DNA of 28,038 nt from WJKP01 sp964531215 (GCA_964531215.1 CAZHFK010000011.1:1-28038); one strand, 5' to 3'. Positions 5,905-13,836 are shown, numbered from the stretch's first letter. The notes: generated by a model not told the origin, from the sequence alone. A program made the numbers and translations.

Positions 5905-6652
5905 TATATCATTAGCCCCAGAAAAATTATTTGAGATAGCCGGATTCCCGATCACTAATACTTTATTATGGACTTTTGTTATAAGTCTTTTTTTGATTAT
6001 TTTTACGCTAATTTTAAATAAACGTAAAAAATTAATTCCCGGTAAACTGCAAAGTCTTTTTGAGCTTTTGATTGAACAGGGTTATGATTTTGTAAAATCA
6101 ATAATTGGGACAGAAGAAAAAGCCAGAAAAATTTTTCCTTTGGTAATGACAATGTTTATTTTTACGTTAGTGGCTAATTTAGCTATGTATATTCCGGGAC
6201 AGGCAGCCGTTAATTTGCAGAGACCCGATGGTTTTGTTCCGATATTTAGGGCGGTTATGTCTGATTATGGCATGGTTTTTGTAATGACTATGATAGCCAT
6301 TATTACTATGCATATTGTGGCCATTATTATGCATGGACCATTTGGTTATTTGAAAAAATTTTTAAATTTTTCCAGCCCATTAAGTTTTATTTTAGGGTTA
6401 ATGGATATTATTAGTGAAATTGCTAAAATAATTTCTTTATCATTTCGTTTGTTCGGTAATATTTTTGCCGGCGAAGTTTTGGGGGCTGTAATGTTATTTT
6501 TAGCTCCTTTTTTTATTCCTTTACCGTTTATTTTTTTAGGAATTTTAACGGCTGTTGTCCAGGCTTTTGTTTTTTCGGTTTTGACTTTGGTTTTTATCAG
6601 TTTGGCTGCTGAAATAGATCGAGATGAGGTTGTTGAACGCCATTCAATATAG
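5894..6652 (+). CDS. atpB: F0F1 ATP synthase subunit a
   Basis: This is the membrane stator subunit that forms the two half-channels next to the c-ring. The 252-aa protein has five to six hydrophobic spans and the essential arginine in LSFRLFGNIFAGEVL (Arg185). A C-terminal helix with VQAFVFSVLTLVFISLA provides the conserved Gln. The N-terminus reads KINISLAPEKLFEIAGFPITNT, typical of short bacterial a subunits, with no signal sequence. It overlaps the preceding accessory gene by 11 bases. An unusually long, structured spacer separates it from atpE. Confidence 0.95.
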   Translation: MKINISLAPEKLFEIAGFPITNTLLWTFVISLFLIIFTLILNKRKKLIPGKLQSLFELLIEQGYDFVKSIIGTEEKARKIFPLVMTMFIFTLVANLAMYIPGQAAVNLQRPDGFVPIFRAVMSDYGMVFVMTMIAIITMHIVAIIMHGPFGYLKKFLNFSSPLSFILGLMDIISEIAKIISLSFRLFGNIFAGEVLGAVMLFLAPFFIPLPFIFLGILTAVVQAFVFSVLTLVFISLAAEIDRDEVVERHSI

Positions 6653-6658
6653 GTTTTG

Positions 6659-6749
6659 TTGGTTTATTTGTTTATTGGTTTTTTAAGCGTAGTCGGCTCC
6701 GACCAACAAAGGTTGGTTGATTGGTCAGACTAATAAACAAATTAACTAA
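6659..6749. promoter_or_regulatory. Large intercistronic stem-loop between atpB and atpE
   Basis: The outer arms, 6659-6679 and 6729-6749, pair over 21 positions with one true mismatch and two G-U-type pairs. Inside, ACCAAC (6702-6707) can pair with GTTGGT (6712-6717), or GACCAA (6701-6706) with TTGGTC (6721-6726), giving mutually exclusive inner hairpins. The structure fills almost the whole 118-bp gap. It may stabilise or process the mRNA ahead of the highly expressed c-subunit gene. It has no T-run and is not a typical terminator. Confidence 0.65.
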
Positions 6750-6770
6750 TAAAAAATTAACATTAAATTT

Positions 6771-6998
6771 ATGGATCCAGAATTTTTTAAACTTTTAGCT
6801 GCTGGTTTAGCAATCGGACTTGGCGCGATCGGAGCTGGTATTGGTGAAGGTATTATTGCCGGTAATGCCTTGTCAGCAATAGGTCGTAATCCCGAAGCTG
6901 CTGATAAAATTACGCCTTTGATTTTTGTTACTATGGCGATTGCCGAATCTACTGCTATTTATTCATTGGTTATTGCTCTAATTATTTTATTCGGTTAA
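6771..6998 (+). CDS. atpE: F0F1 ATP synthase subunit c with two-carboxylate Na+-type motif
   Basis: This 75-aa hairpin protein is the unit of the rotor ring. Helix 1 contains the glycine-rich GAIGAGIGEG. The polar loop is GRNPEA at residues 38-43. Helix 2 carries the ion-binding AIAESTAIYSLVIAL. Glu26 and Glu59, 33 residues apart, align with Gln32 and Glu65 of the Ilyobacter Na+ enzyme. Ser60, Thr61 and Tyr64 match the remaining Na+ ligands. A Glu in place of the Gln is the two-carboxylate arrangement reported for the Fusobacterium Na+ rotor. Na+ coupling is therefore the favoured inference. The ATG has no Shine-Dalgarno sequence and follows a large stem-loop. Confidence 0.96.
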   Translation: MDPEFFKLLAAGLAIGLGAIGAGIGEGIIAGNALSAIGRNPEAADKITPLIFVTMAIAESTAIYSLVIALIILFG

Positions 6999-7013
6999 AA
7001 ATTGGATATTGTT

Positions 7014-7034
7014 CAGCTCTTAATTAAAGGGCTG
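7014..7034 (+). promoter_or_regulatory. Stem-loop between atpE and atpF
   Basis: CAGCTCTT (7014-7021) pairs with AAGGGCTG (7027-7034) over eight positions with one G-U pair and a loop of five bases. It is followed by an A/T-rich stretch that is not a pure T-run. It could be a partial terminator or an mRNA 3'-end stabiliser for atpE. Confidence 0.5.
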
Positions 7035-7061
7035 GATTAATTTAATTTTTAATTATTTAAT

Positions 7062-7559
7062 ATGGAATTAATTGAATCATTAGGTTTGGATTATAAAATT
7101 TTAATAGCGCAATTGATTAATTTTGCTGTTTTGGTTTTTATTTTATATAAATTCGGCTATAAACCAATGCTCAAATTTTTGGAGGATAGACGTAAAAAGA
7201 TTGAAGAGGGCGTAATTAATGCCGAAAAGGCTCAGGCTAAATTAGAAGAGTTGAGTGAAAAAGAAAAACAAATAATTAAAGAAGCCAAAAAAGAAGCTTT
7301 GGTAATAGTTGAAAACGCCAAAAATCAAGCCGAAGAAAAAAGAAAAGAATTAATTGCTAAAGCTAAACAAGAAATTGCAGTTATTATTAATGAAGAAAAA
7401 ACAAAAATCAAACAAGAAAAAGTTGAGTTGGTCAATGAGGTTAAAAAAGATATTAGTGAATTGGTTATAATTGCTTTGGAAAAAATTATTGATAAAAAAG
7501 TTGATAAAACTGAAGATAAGAAAATTATTAAAGAAATAGTAACAAGTTTTAAAAAATAA
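7062..7559 (+). CDS. atpF: F0F1 ATP synthase subunit b
   Basis: This is the peripheral stalk subunit. The 165-aa protein has a single N-terminal membrane helix (about residues 13-32, IAQLINFAVLVFILYKFGYK), then PMLKFLEDRRKKIEEGVINAE, the usual start of the long charged coiled coil that runs to about residue 140. Length and layout are those of a normal bacterial b subunit. Only one b gene is present, so the stalk is probably a homodimer. The next gene, atpH, begins one base after the stop. Confidence 0.94.
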   Translation: MELIESLGLDYKILIAQLINFAVLVFILYKFGYKPMLKFLEDRRKKIEEGVINAEKAQAKLEELSEKEKQIIKEAKKEALVIVENAKNQAEEKRKELIAKAKQEIAVIINEEKTKIKQEKVELVNEVKKDISELVIIALEKIIDKKVDKTEDKKIIKEIVTSFKK

Positions 7560-7560
7560 T

Positions 7561-7959
7561 ATGAAAATTAAACCACAGCAATACGCCCAAGCTTTATTCG
7601 AAAGTCTAGATCAGGCTCAAGAATCTGATTATCAAAAAATTATTAATAATTTTGCCAAATTATTGCTTGAACATAATCAAGCTTCTCAACTGGATAAAAT
7701 AATTTATTTTTTTGATAAACTTTGGAATAAACAAAAAAATATAATCAGCACAAAAATAATAAGTGCACACAAGCTTGATGAGCAGACTGAGCAATTATTA
7801 AAAAAATATTTAGAAGAATTGGTTGATGGCAAAATTGAATTTTGCGCTGAGGTCAATCAAAAATTAAAAGGCGGATTTTTATTGCGCTATGATGATAATT
7901 TAATAGATTATAGTTTGAAAAATAGTTTAAGAAAATTAAAAACCAAATTAATTAATTAA
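7561..7959 (+). CDS. atpH: F0F1 ATP synthase subunit delta, short form
   Basis: This subunit caps the F1 head and joins it to the b stalk. The N-terminus, MKIKPQQYAQALFESLD, has the conserved YA-x-ALFE motif. The C-terminal half has VDGKIEFCAEVNQKLKGGF, which matches the small beta-containing C-terminal domain ending in the helical LKNSLRKLKTKL. At 132 aa it is about 45 residues shorter than the usual 175-180, with the loss mainly between the N-terminal helical bundle and the C-terminal domain. It sits one base after atpF, in the canonical position, so the identity is supported by context as well as motifs. Confidence 0.9.
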   Translation: MKIKPQQYAQALFESLDQAQESDYQKIINNFAKLLLEHNQASQLDKIIYFFDKLWNKQKNIISTKIISAHKLDEQTEQLLKKYLEELVDGKIEFCAEVNQKLKGGFLLRYDDNLIDYSLKNSLRKLKTKLIN

Positions 7960-7977
7960 AATAATTCATACAATATT

Positions 7978-9513
7978 ATGACAAATAAAGATTATATCAT
8001 TACTCAATTGAAAGAGCAGATACAAGATTTTAAAAATGAGGCCACAGAAAAGAATTTTGGCAAGGTTATCGAAGTTGGTGACGGTATTGCCAAAATTTCA
8101 GGCTTATCACAAGTAGTGATGTCAGAAATGTTGGAATTTAAAACCGAGACCGAGTCTATTTTGGGTGTAGTTTTAAATTTGGAAGAGGATAGTGTCGGTG
8201 CCATTATTTTTGGTAATTATGAAAAAATCAAAGAAGGCGATGAGGTGATCTCTTTGCAAAGAATTTTAGAAGTTCCGGTTGGCGAAGAAGTTGTTGGACG
8301 AGTTTTGGATCCTTTAGGTAAAGTTTTGGATGGTGGTAAAGCAATTAAAACTAAAAACTCTTATCCAATAGAAAAAATCGCGCCCGGCGTTATCGCTCGT
8401 CAGCCTGTTGATCAGCCGGTACAAACCGGTATTAAAGCTGTTGATGCCATGATCCCAATCGGTCGAGGTCAAAGGGAATTGATTATCGGTGATAGACAGA
8501 TAGGTAAGACAGCAATTGCTATTGATGCGATTATTAATCAAAAAGGTCAAAATATGAAATGTATTTATGTGGCTATTGGTCAAAAAGAATCAAAAATAGC
8601 AAATATTGTAGCCAAATTAAAAGAAACCAAAGCCATGGATTATACAACTGTAATTTTGGCTGGCGCGTCTGATCCATCTTCAATGCTTTATATCGCACCT
8701 TATGCCGGTTGCGCTATGGCTGAATATTTTCTTGATAAAGGCGAGGATGTTTTGATAATTTATGACGATTTATCAAAACATGCGGTTGCTTATCGTGAAA
8801 TTTCATTACTTTTAAAACGCCCGCCTGGCCGTGAAGCTTATCCCGGTGATGTTTTTTATTTGCATTCAAGATTATTGGAAAGGGCTTGCAGATTAAATGA
8901 AAAAAATGGCGGAGGTTCAATTACTGCTTTACCAATTATTGAGACTCAAGCCGGTGATGTTTCTGCTTATATCCCGACCAATGTTATTTCTATTACTGAC
9001 GGACAGATTTATTTGGAACCGGATTTGTTTTATCAGGGAGTCAGGCCGGCGATTAATGCAGGATTATCAGTCTCACGTGTCGGTTCGGCTGCTCAAATTA
9101 AAGCTATGAAAAAAGTTGCTGGTAAAATGAGATTGGAAGCTGCTCAGTACCGTGAATTAGCTGCTTTTGCTCAATTCGGCTCTGATTTGGATAAAGAAAC
9201 GCAGGCTAAATTGGAAAGAGGTAAAAGATTAATAGAAATTTTAAAACAAGACCAGTATGAACCAGTCCCGGCTGCCGAACAGGTTGTTATTTTTTTTGCT
9301 TTGATTTCTGGTTTGATAGACGATATACCGGTTGAAAGAGTTTCTGAATTTGAAAATGATTTGCTCGAATTTGTTAGAGATAATGGCCAGCAAATTTTGG
9401 ATAATATAAATCAAACAGGCGAATTAACAGAAGAAGATGAAAATAAGTTAAAAAAAATTATAAGTAATTTTAAAGATACTTTAGATTATTTAATTAGTGA
9501 AAACAATGGCTAA
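7978..9513 (+). CDS. atpA: F0F1 ATP synthase subunit alpha
   Basis: This is the non-catalytic nucleotide-binding subunit of the F1 hexamer. The 511-aa protein has the N-terminal beta-barrel (IEVGDGIAKISGLSQVVMSE), the P-loop GDRQIGKT at 171-178, a Walker B region at LIIYDDLSKHA, and the signature YIPTNVISITDGQIYL. The arginine-finger segment reads INAGLSVSRVGSAAQ, and the C-terminal helical domain includes ELAAFAQFGSDLD. The length is normal. The last eight bases overlap the start of atpG. Confidence 0.98.
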   Translation: MTNKDYIITQLKEQIQDFKNEATEKNFGKVIEVGDGIAKISGLSQVVMSEMLEFKTETESILGVVLNLEEDSVGAIIFGNYEKIKEGDEVISLQRILEVPVGEEVVGRVLDPLGKVLDGGKAIKTKNSYPIEKIAPGVIARQPVDQPVQTGIKAVDAMIPIGRGQRELIIGDRQIGKTAIAIDAIINQKGQNMKCIYVAIGQKESKIANIVAKLKETKAMDYTTVILAGASDPSSMLYIAPYAGCAMAEYFLDKGEDVLIIYDDLSKHAVAYREISLLLKRPPGREAYPGDVFYLHSRLLERACRLNEKNGGGSITALPIIETQAGDVSAYIPTNVISITDGQIYLEPDLFYQGVRPAINAGLSVSRVGSAAQIKAMKKVAGKMRLEAAQYRELAAFAQFGSDLDKETQAKLERGKRLIEILKQDQYEPVPAAEQVVIFFALISGLIDDIPVERVSEFENDLLEFVRDNGQQILDNINQTGELTEEDENKLKKIISNFKDTLDYLISENNG

Positions 9514-10486
9514 AACAAAGGAAATTCAAAGAAGAATAAAATCTGTTAACAGTACTAAAAAGATTACCAAAGCCATGGAAATGGTGGCAGCTTCCAAGAT
9601 GCGTAAAGCTGTTGAGTCTGTCTTAAAAACCAGAACTTATGCCAATTTAAGCTGGATAACAGTTTTAAATATTTCCAAGTCAGTCGGTGCCGGTAAATCT
9701 CTCCACCCTTTAATGGAAAAAAGATCAGAAATAAAAAAGGTCGCAATTATTCTAATGTCTTCAAACCGAGGCTTATGCGGCAGTTTTAATTCGGCAATTA
9801 TTAATAAGGCTGTAAAATCAATAAAAAAACATCAGGAAAAAAACGGACAGAAAAAAATAGAAACAGATTTTATTATTATCGGTAAAAAAGGTTTAACCGT
9901 TAATTTTCGTTATGGTTATGAAGTGGTCGCTGAATTTGATAAGGCTGATATTGCCGCTGAAGTTCGTGAAGTTATGCCTATTGCCAAATTAGTTGTAGAT
10001 GATTTTTTACAAGGTAAATATGACAAGGTAATGGTTGCTTATACTGATTTTATTAGTGCAATTAATCAGGTTCCCAGAGTAAAACAATTATTACCGATTG
10101 ATATTGAGGCACAAGATGATTATTTGGGGATTATGGGCAAAGACACCAGAGTCGGTGCTGATAAAGATTATTATCAGGAAAAAGAAGACAAGTATTTAAA
10201 AGATAAAGATAAAAAAAGATTTTTTGTATTTAGTTATGAGCCAGGCCCGAAACAAGTACTTGATGAACTACTTCCCAGGTTAATTGAAGTGCAGCTTTTT
10301 CAAGCTTTACTTGAATCAAATGCTTCGGAACATAGTGCCAGAGTGGCAGCCATGCAAAAAGCTTCAGAAGCCGCGACTGAATTAGTTGACCAATTGACTT
10401 TATATTACAATAAGGCTCGCCAGGCAGCAATTACTAATGAGATTGCTGAAATTAGTGCCGGGGCCAATGCTTTAAATAATAATTAA
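9506..10486 (+). CDS. atpG: F0F1 ATP synthase subunit gamma with a charged insert
   Basis: This is the central rotor shaft. The N-terminal helix MAKTKEIQRRIKSVNSTKKI and the C-terminal helix with NKARQAAITNEIAEI are the conserved coiled coil. SNRGLCGSFN marks the Rossmann-like domain. The ATG at 9506 is chosen over a GTG at 9497 because homologues begin MAxTKEIxRRI; it overlaps the atpA stop by eight bases. At 326 aa the protein is about 35-40 residues longer than E. coli gamma. The extra length lies around residues 195-235, a highly charged stretch rich in Lys/Asp/Tyr before FFVFSYEPGPKQVLD. The insert would sit on the outer domain and could affect rotation control. Confidence 0.95.
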   Translation: MAKTKEIQRRIKSVNSTKKITKAMEMVAASKMRKAVESVLKTRTYANLSWITVLNISKSVGAGKSLHPLMEKRSEIKKVAIILMSSNRGLCGSFNSAIINKAVKSIKKHQEKNGQKKIETDFIIIGKKGLTVNFRYGYEVVAEFDKADIAAEVREVMPIAKLVVDDFLQGKYDKVMVAYTDFISAINQVPRVKQLLPIDIEAQDDYLGIMGKDTRVGADKDYYQEKEDKYLKDKDKKRFFVFSYEPGPKQVLDELLPRLIEVQLFQALLESNASEHSARVAAMQKASEAATELVDQLTLYYNKARQAAITNEIAEISAGANALNNN

Positions 10487-10502
10487 TAATAAATATAAAA
10501 AT

Positions 10503-11873
10503 ATGCCAGAAAAAAGTGAAGGTGTTATCAAACAAGTAATCGGGGCAGTTGTAGATGTTTATTTTGAAAATAATTTGCCAGAAGTTTATACTGCTTTGGA
10601 AATAAAAATAAATGATAAAAATTTAATTTTAGAAACCCAGCAGCATTTAGGTTTTAATGTTATAAGGGCTTTGGCAATGGGCTCTACAGATGGTTTAAAA
10701 AGAGGCGATAAAGTTATTAATACCGGTAAAGGCATCTCAGTGCCGGTTGGTGAACAAACTTTAGGCCGAATTTTTGATGTTTTGGGCAATCCTGTTGACG
10801 GAAAAGAGCTGGTAAAAACCGAGCAAAAATATGAAATTCATCGTTCTGCGCCTGATTTTGTTGATCAATCAACTAAAACAGAAATTTTAGAAACCGGTAT
10901 TAAAGTGATTGATTTGATTTGTCCTATTGCCAAGGGCGGAAAAGTCGGAATGTTTGGTGGTGCTGGTGTTGGTAAAACTGTCATTATTCAAGAATTTATT
11001 AATAATATCGCCAAACAACATGGCGGTTATTCGGTTTTTGCCGGAGTAGGTGAAAGAACCCGTGAAGGTAATGATTTATATCATGAAATGAAAGATGCTG
11101 GCGTTTTGGATAAAGTGGCAATGGTTTTTGGGCAAATGAATGAACCACCAGGCAATAGAGCTAGGGTGGCCTTGACCGGTTTATCCATTGCCGAGTATTT
11201 TCGTGATGAGAAAAATCAGGACGTTTTATTTTTTATTGATAATATTTTTAGATTTACCCAGGCCGGTTCAGAAGTCTCTACTTTATTGGGTCGGATGCCA
11301 TCGGCAGTAGGTTATCAGCCGACTTTAGCGACTGAAATGGGTGAATTACAAGAAAGAATTACTTCAACCAATAAAGGGTCAATTACTTCTATTCAGGCCG
11401 TTTATGTGCCGGCAGATGATTTGACTGATCCTGCTCCGGCTACAACCTTTGGTCATCTTGATTCTACGGTTGTATTATCTCGTAGTTTGTCAGAACTCGG
11501 TATTTATCCTGCTGTTGATCCTTTGGATTCCTCTTCAATTATTTTGGATCCCAAAATTGTCGGTGAAGAACATTATCAGGTAGCCAGAGGCGTTCAAAAA
11601 ATATTACAAAGATATAAGGATTTACAGGATATTATCGCGATTTTGGGTATTGAAGAATTATCTGATGAAGATAAATTAACCGTAGCTCGCGCCAGAAAAA
11701 TTCAAAGATTTTTATCTCAGCCTTTTCATGTGGCCGAAGCCTTTACCGGACATAAAGGTAAATATGTAAAGTTAGAAGATACGATTAAAGGTTTTAAAGC
11801 TATTTTGGATGGTAAATATGACGATAGAGGCGAAGGGGATTTTTATATGAAAGGTTCTATTGATGAAGTTTAA
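10503..11873 (+). CDS. atpD: F0F1 ATP synthase subunit beta
   Basis: This is the catalytic subunit of F1. The 456-aa protein has the P-loop GGAGVGKT at residues 152-159, the catalytic GERTREGNDLYHEM, a Walker B region at DVLFFIDNIFRFTQAGSEVS, and the signature PAVDPLDSSS. A long helical C-terminal domain ends with GEGDFYMKGSIDEV. Length and motifs are standard. It lies 16 bp after atpG and 11 bp before atpC, without a Shine-Dalgarno sequence. Confidence 0.98.
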   Translation: MPEKSEGVIKQVIGAVVDVYFENNLPEVYTALEIKINDKNLILETQQHLGFNVIRALAMGSTDGLKRGDKVINTGKGISVPVGEQTLGRIFDVLGNPVDGKELVKTEQKYEIHRSAPDFVDQSTKTEILETGIKVIDLICPIAKGGKVGMFGGAGVGKTVIIQEFINNIAKQHGGYSVFAGVGERTREGNDLYHEMKDAGVLDKVAMVFGQMNEPPGNRARVALTGLSIAEYFRDEKNQDVLFFIDNIFRFTQAGSEVSTLLGRMPSAVGYQPTLATEMGELQERITSTNKGSITSIQAVYVPADDLTDPAPATTFGHLDSTVVLSRSLSELGIYPAVDPLDSSSIILDPKIVGEEHYQVARGVQKILQRYKDLQDIIAILGIEELSDEDKLTVARARKIQRFLSQPFHVAEAFTGHKGKYVKLEDTIKGFKAILDGKYDDRGEGDFYMKGSIDEV

Positions 11874-11884
11874 ATAATAACTAT

Positions 11885-12325
11885 ATGTATAAATCAAAAG
11901 AAATAATTAAATTTGAAATAGTAACTCCGGAAAAAATCGCTTTAAAGGAAATGATTAAAAAGGTGACGGTGCCGACTGAGGCAGGTTTTATTACTGTTTT
12001 ACCCAAACATATGCCTTTGGTTGGAATTTTAAAGCCAGGTGTTATTGAATTGGTTAATGCAAATAATGAACATAAAATAATGTCGGTTTCCGGTGGGTTT
12101 ATTGAAGTATTTAGAAATAAAGTGGTAATTTTGGCTGATACGGCTGAACGTGCTGAAGAAATAGATTTGGCTAAAGCGGAAGCAGCCAGAAAAACAGCCG
12201 AACAGAGTTTGAAAAATTTGCGAACTTCTGATAAAGAACGTTTTGCTAATATTAATGCCAGTTTAGCCAAGGAATTAGCCAGAACCAAAGCCGTTATTCG
12301 TTGGAAAAAAATTAATAAATTATAA
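11885..12325 (+). CDS. atpC: F0F1 ATP synthase subunit epsilon
   Basis: This rotor-base subunit can inhibit ATP hydrolysis. The 146-aa protein has the N-terminal beta-sandwich (FEIVTPEKIALKEMIKKVTVPTEAG) and the characteristic LPKHMPLVGILKPG. VSGGFIEVFRNKVVILADTAE is followed by the C-terminal helical pair rich in Ala/Lys/Glu (DLAKAEAARKTAEQSLKN). The C-terminal domain is complete, so a regulatory role is possible. It closes the operon. No clear terminator is seen before the next promoter at 12347, so some read-through into the small gene at 12410 is possible. Confidence 0.95.
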   Translation: MYKSKEIIKFEIVTPEKIALKEMIKKVTVPTEAGFITVLPKHMPLVGILKPGVIELVNANNEHKIMSVSGGFIEVFRNKVVILADTAERAEEIDLAKAEAARKTAEQSLKNLRTSDKERFANINASLAKELARTKAVIRWKKINKL

Positions 12326-12346
12326 ATAATTCGATTCGTCTTTTGC

Positions 12347-12375
12347 TTGACAAAAAAAATCAAACATGCTAAGGT
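12347..12375 (+). promoter_or_regulatory. Promoter of the 105-aa basic protein gene
   Basis: A perfect -35 TTGACA (12347-12352) and the -10 TAAGGT (12370-12375) are separated by 17 bp, with an extended -10 TG at 12367-12368. The expected start is near 12382, leaving a leader of about 28 bases that carries a strong ribosome-binding site. Confidence 0.75.
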
Positions 12376-12394
12376 TTGAATCAAAATAGCGTTC

Positions 12395-12402
12395 AAAGGA
12401 GG
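12395..12402 (+). promoter_or_regulatory. Strong Shine-Dalgarno site deciding a GTG start
   Basis: AAAGGAGG lies seven bases before GTG 12410. An ATG two bases earlier (12408) is immediately followed by TGA, so it gives no protein. The spacing therefore supports the GTG as the start. Such strong sites are rare in this window. Confidence 0.8.
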
Positions 12403-12409
12403 TTTTGAT

Positions 12410-12727
12410 GTGAGTACCGAGATGGCCTTAAATATTGAGCAAGTTTCTGTCAATCTACCTGAAATTGAAGAGCAAAAATTAATAGAATATTGGGTGGTTG
12501 CTTTGACTGATTCAAACCGAAAAAATCAGCTGCATGTGTATGAAATCCAAGTGGGGAGTGGTAAATATTATAATGTTTTTGCTTATTGTCAGCGTTTGCG
12601 AATAGCCAGGGGTTTTAAGGGTAAATCAAAAGGTAAAAAAATATTTAAAATGTTAGTTGATAGTCATAATGGACAGCCACAGGTCTTTCATCGACGTGAA
12701 TATATGTTTGCAGCAGTTATTGGTTAA
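12410..12727 (+). CDS. 105-aa basic protein of unknown function
   Basis: No family is recognised. The protein begins at GTG 12410, supported by the AAAGGAGG site. An internal ATG at 12422 is less well spaced. The N-terminal third is acidic and helical (EIEEQKLIEYWVVAL). The rest alternates beta-like segments with a basic stretch, ARGFKGKSKGKKIFK near residues 65-79, that could bind nucleic acid. One cysteine (AYCQRL) is present. There is no signal peptide or membrane span. The gene has its own promoter and a strong terminator, so it is an independent unit between the ATP synthase operon and rlmN. The independent, well-equipped expression signals suggest a highly expressed small protein. Confidence 0.8.
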   Translation: MSTEMALNIEQVSVNLPEIEEQKLIEYWVVALTDSNRKNQLHVYEIQVGSGKYYNVFAYCQRLRIARGFKGKSKGKKIFKMLVDSHNGQPQVFHRREYMFAAVIG

Positions 12728-12751
12728 AAACGTCCATTTGGACGTTTTTTT
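12726..12751 (+). terminator. Rho-independent terminator after the 105-aa gene
   Basis: AAAAACGTCC and GGACGTTTTT pair perfectly around the loop ATTT and are followed by more T. The left arm overlaps the TAA stop codon. Confidence 0.9.
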
Positions 12752-12761
12752 ATTTTTAAGT

Positions 12762-12767
12762 TAAAAT
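12762..12767 (+). promoter_or_regulatory. -10 box placed for a leaderless rlmN transcript
   Basis: TAAAAT ends seven bases before the rlmN ATG at 12774, so transcription would begin at or next to the start codon. No clear -35 is present, since the upstream DNA is the terminator's T-run. There is no Shine-Dalgarno sequence. Confidence 0.4.
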
Positions 12768-12773
12768 TATTAT

Positions 12774-13793
12774 ATGAATATCGAATTATTAAAAAATTTA
12801 TTAAAAGACGAACCCGGTTATCGTTTTAAGCAATGCCGGCAGGCTGTTTTTTGGGATTTGCTTGACGATTGGCAGCAAGTTTTTACTTTGCCTCAAGAAT
12901 TACGTGAAAAATTGGCAGTTGATTTTGATTTAAAAATAAATGGCCAAATAATGGAATCTAATGATAAAAATACAATCAAAGTTTTAATAACTTTAGCTGA
13001 TAATAATAAGATTGAAACAGTTTTAATGAAACATAAAGACGGTCGTAATACTGTTTGTGTTTCTTCACAAGTCGGCTGTCCTTTGGGTTGTTTGTTTTGT
13101 TCAACCGGTCAGGCTGGCTATAAACGTAATTTGGCAGCAGACGAGATAATTATTCAGGTTTTATTTTTTGCCAGATTATTAAAAAAGGAAGACAAAAAGG
13201 TAACTAATCTTGTTTTTATGGGAATGGGGGAGCCATTTTTAAACTATGATAATGTTATTGAGGCTATTAAAATTTTAAATAATAAAGATTATTTTAATAT
13301 TGGTGCCCGGCATATTTCAATTTCAACAATTGGTTTGCCTGAAGGTATTTATAAATTAAGCAAAGAAAACTTACAGATTAATTTGGCTGTTTCTTTGCAT
13401 GCGCCTAATGATAAATTACGCGATAAAATTATACCTTTAAATAAAAAATACCCGTTAAATCAGGTTTTAACGGCAGTAAATGATTATATTAAAGAAACTA
13501 ATCGTCGAGTAATGATTGAATACGTTATGTTAAAAGATTTTAATGATAATGAACAAGCGGCTAATCAATTAGTAGAATTATTAAAATATTTACCGTCAAA
13601 ACTTTATTTGTTTAATTTAATTTTATATAACCAGAGTGATTTTATAAGTAATAAATTTCAGCCGTCTAGTCCTAAAAATATTGCCTTATTTAAGCATATT
13701 TTGGGGCGTAATAAAATTAATGTTACAGAAAGATATCGTTTTGGCAAAGAAATTGATGCCGCTTGCGGTCAATTGGTAAATAAAAAGTATTAA
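12774..13793 (+). CDS. rlmN: Radical-SAM 23S rRNA (adenine-2503-C2)-methyltransferase RlmN
   Basis: This enzyme methylates A2503 of 23S rRNA (and A37 in some tRNAs) through a radical SAM mechanism. The 339-aa protein has the N-terminal accessory helices (YRFKQCRQAVFWDLLDDW) and the iron-sulfur motif CPLGCLFC with Cys102, Cys106 and Cys109. NLVFMGMGEPFLNYDNV and HISISTIGL follow, then RVMIEYVMLKDFND. The C-terminal catalytic Cys331 is in AACGQL. The length is standard. It is a single gene between two terminators and converges on the GGDEF-like gene. A second paralogue (Cfr) is unlikely given the RlmN-type sequence. Confidence 0.95.
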   Translation: MNIELLKNLLKDEPGYRFKQCRQAVFWDLLDDWQQVFTLPQELREKLAVDFDLKINGQIMESNDKNTIKVLITLADNNKIETVLMKHKDGRNTVCVSSQVGCPLGCLFCSTGQAGYKRNLAADEIIIQVLFFARLLKKEDKKVTNLVFMGMGEPFLNYDNVIEAIKILNNKDYFNIGARHISISTIGLPEGIYKLSKENLQINLAVSLHAPNDKLRDKIIPLNKKYPLNQVLTAVNDYIKETNRRVMIEYVMLKDFNDNEQAANQLVELLKYLPSKLYLFNLILYNQSDFISNKFQPSSPKNIALFKHILGRNKINVTERYRFGKEIDAACGQLVNKKY

Positions 13794-13795
13794 AT

Positions 13796-13836
13796 AAAAA
13801 AACAATAATTAGTAACAATAAAATTATTGTTTTTTT
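13796..13836. terminator. Bidirectional terminator between rlmN and the GGDEF-like gene
   Basis: The 15-base arms (13796-13810 and 13822-13836) are perfect complements. Each starts with A7 on one strand and ends in T7, with an 11-base loop. A T-run on both strands lets it serve the convergent genes from either side. Confidence 0.85.

Noticed and set aside
11881..12453. 190-aa open frame on the minus strand across atpC
   Set aside because: It is the antisense shadow of atpC and the next promoter; no family resemblance and no start signals, while atpC is clear on the plus strand.
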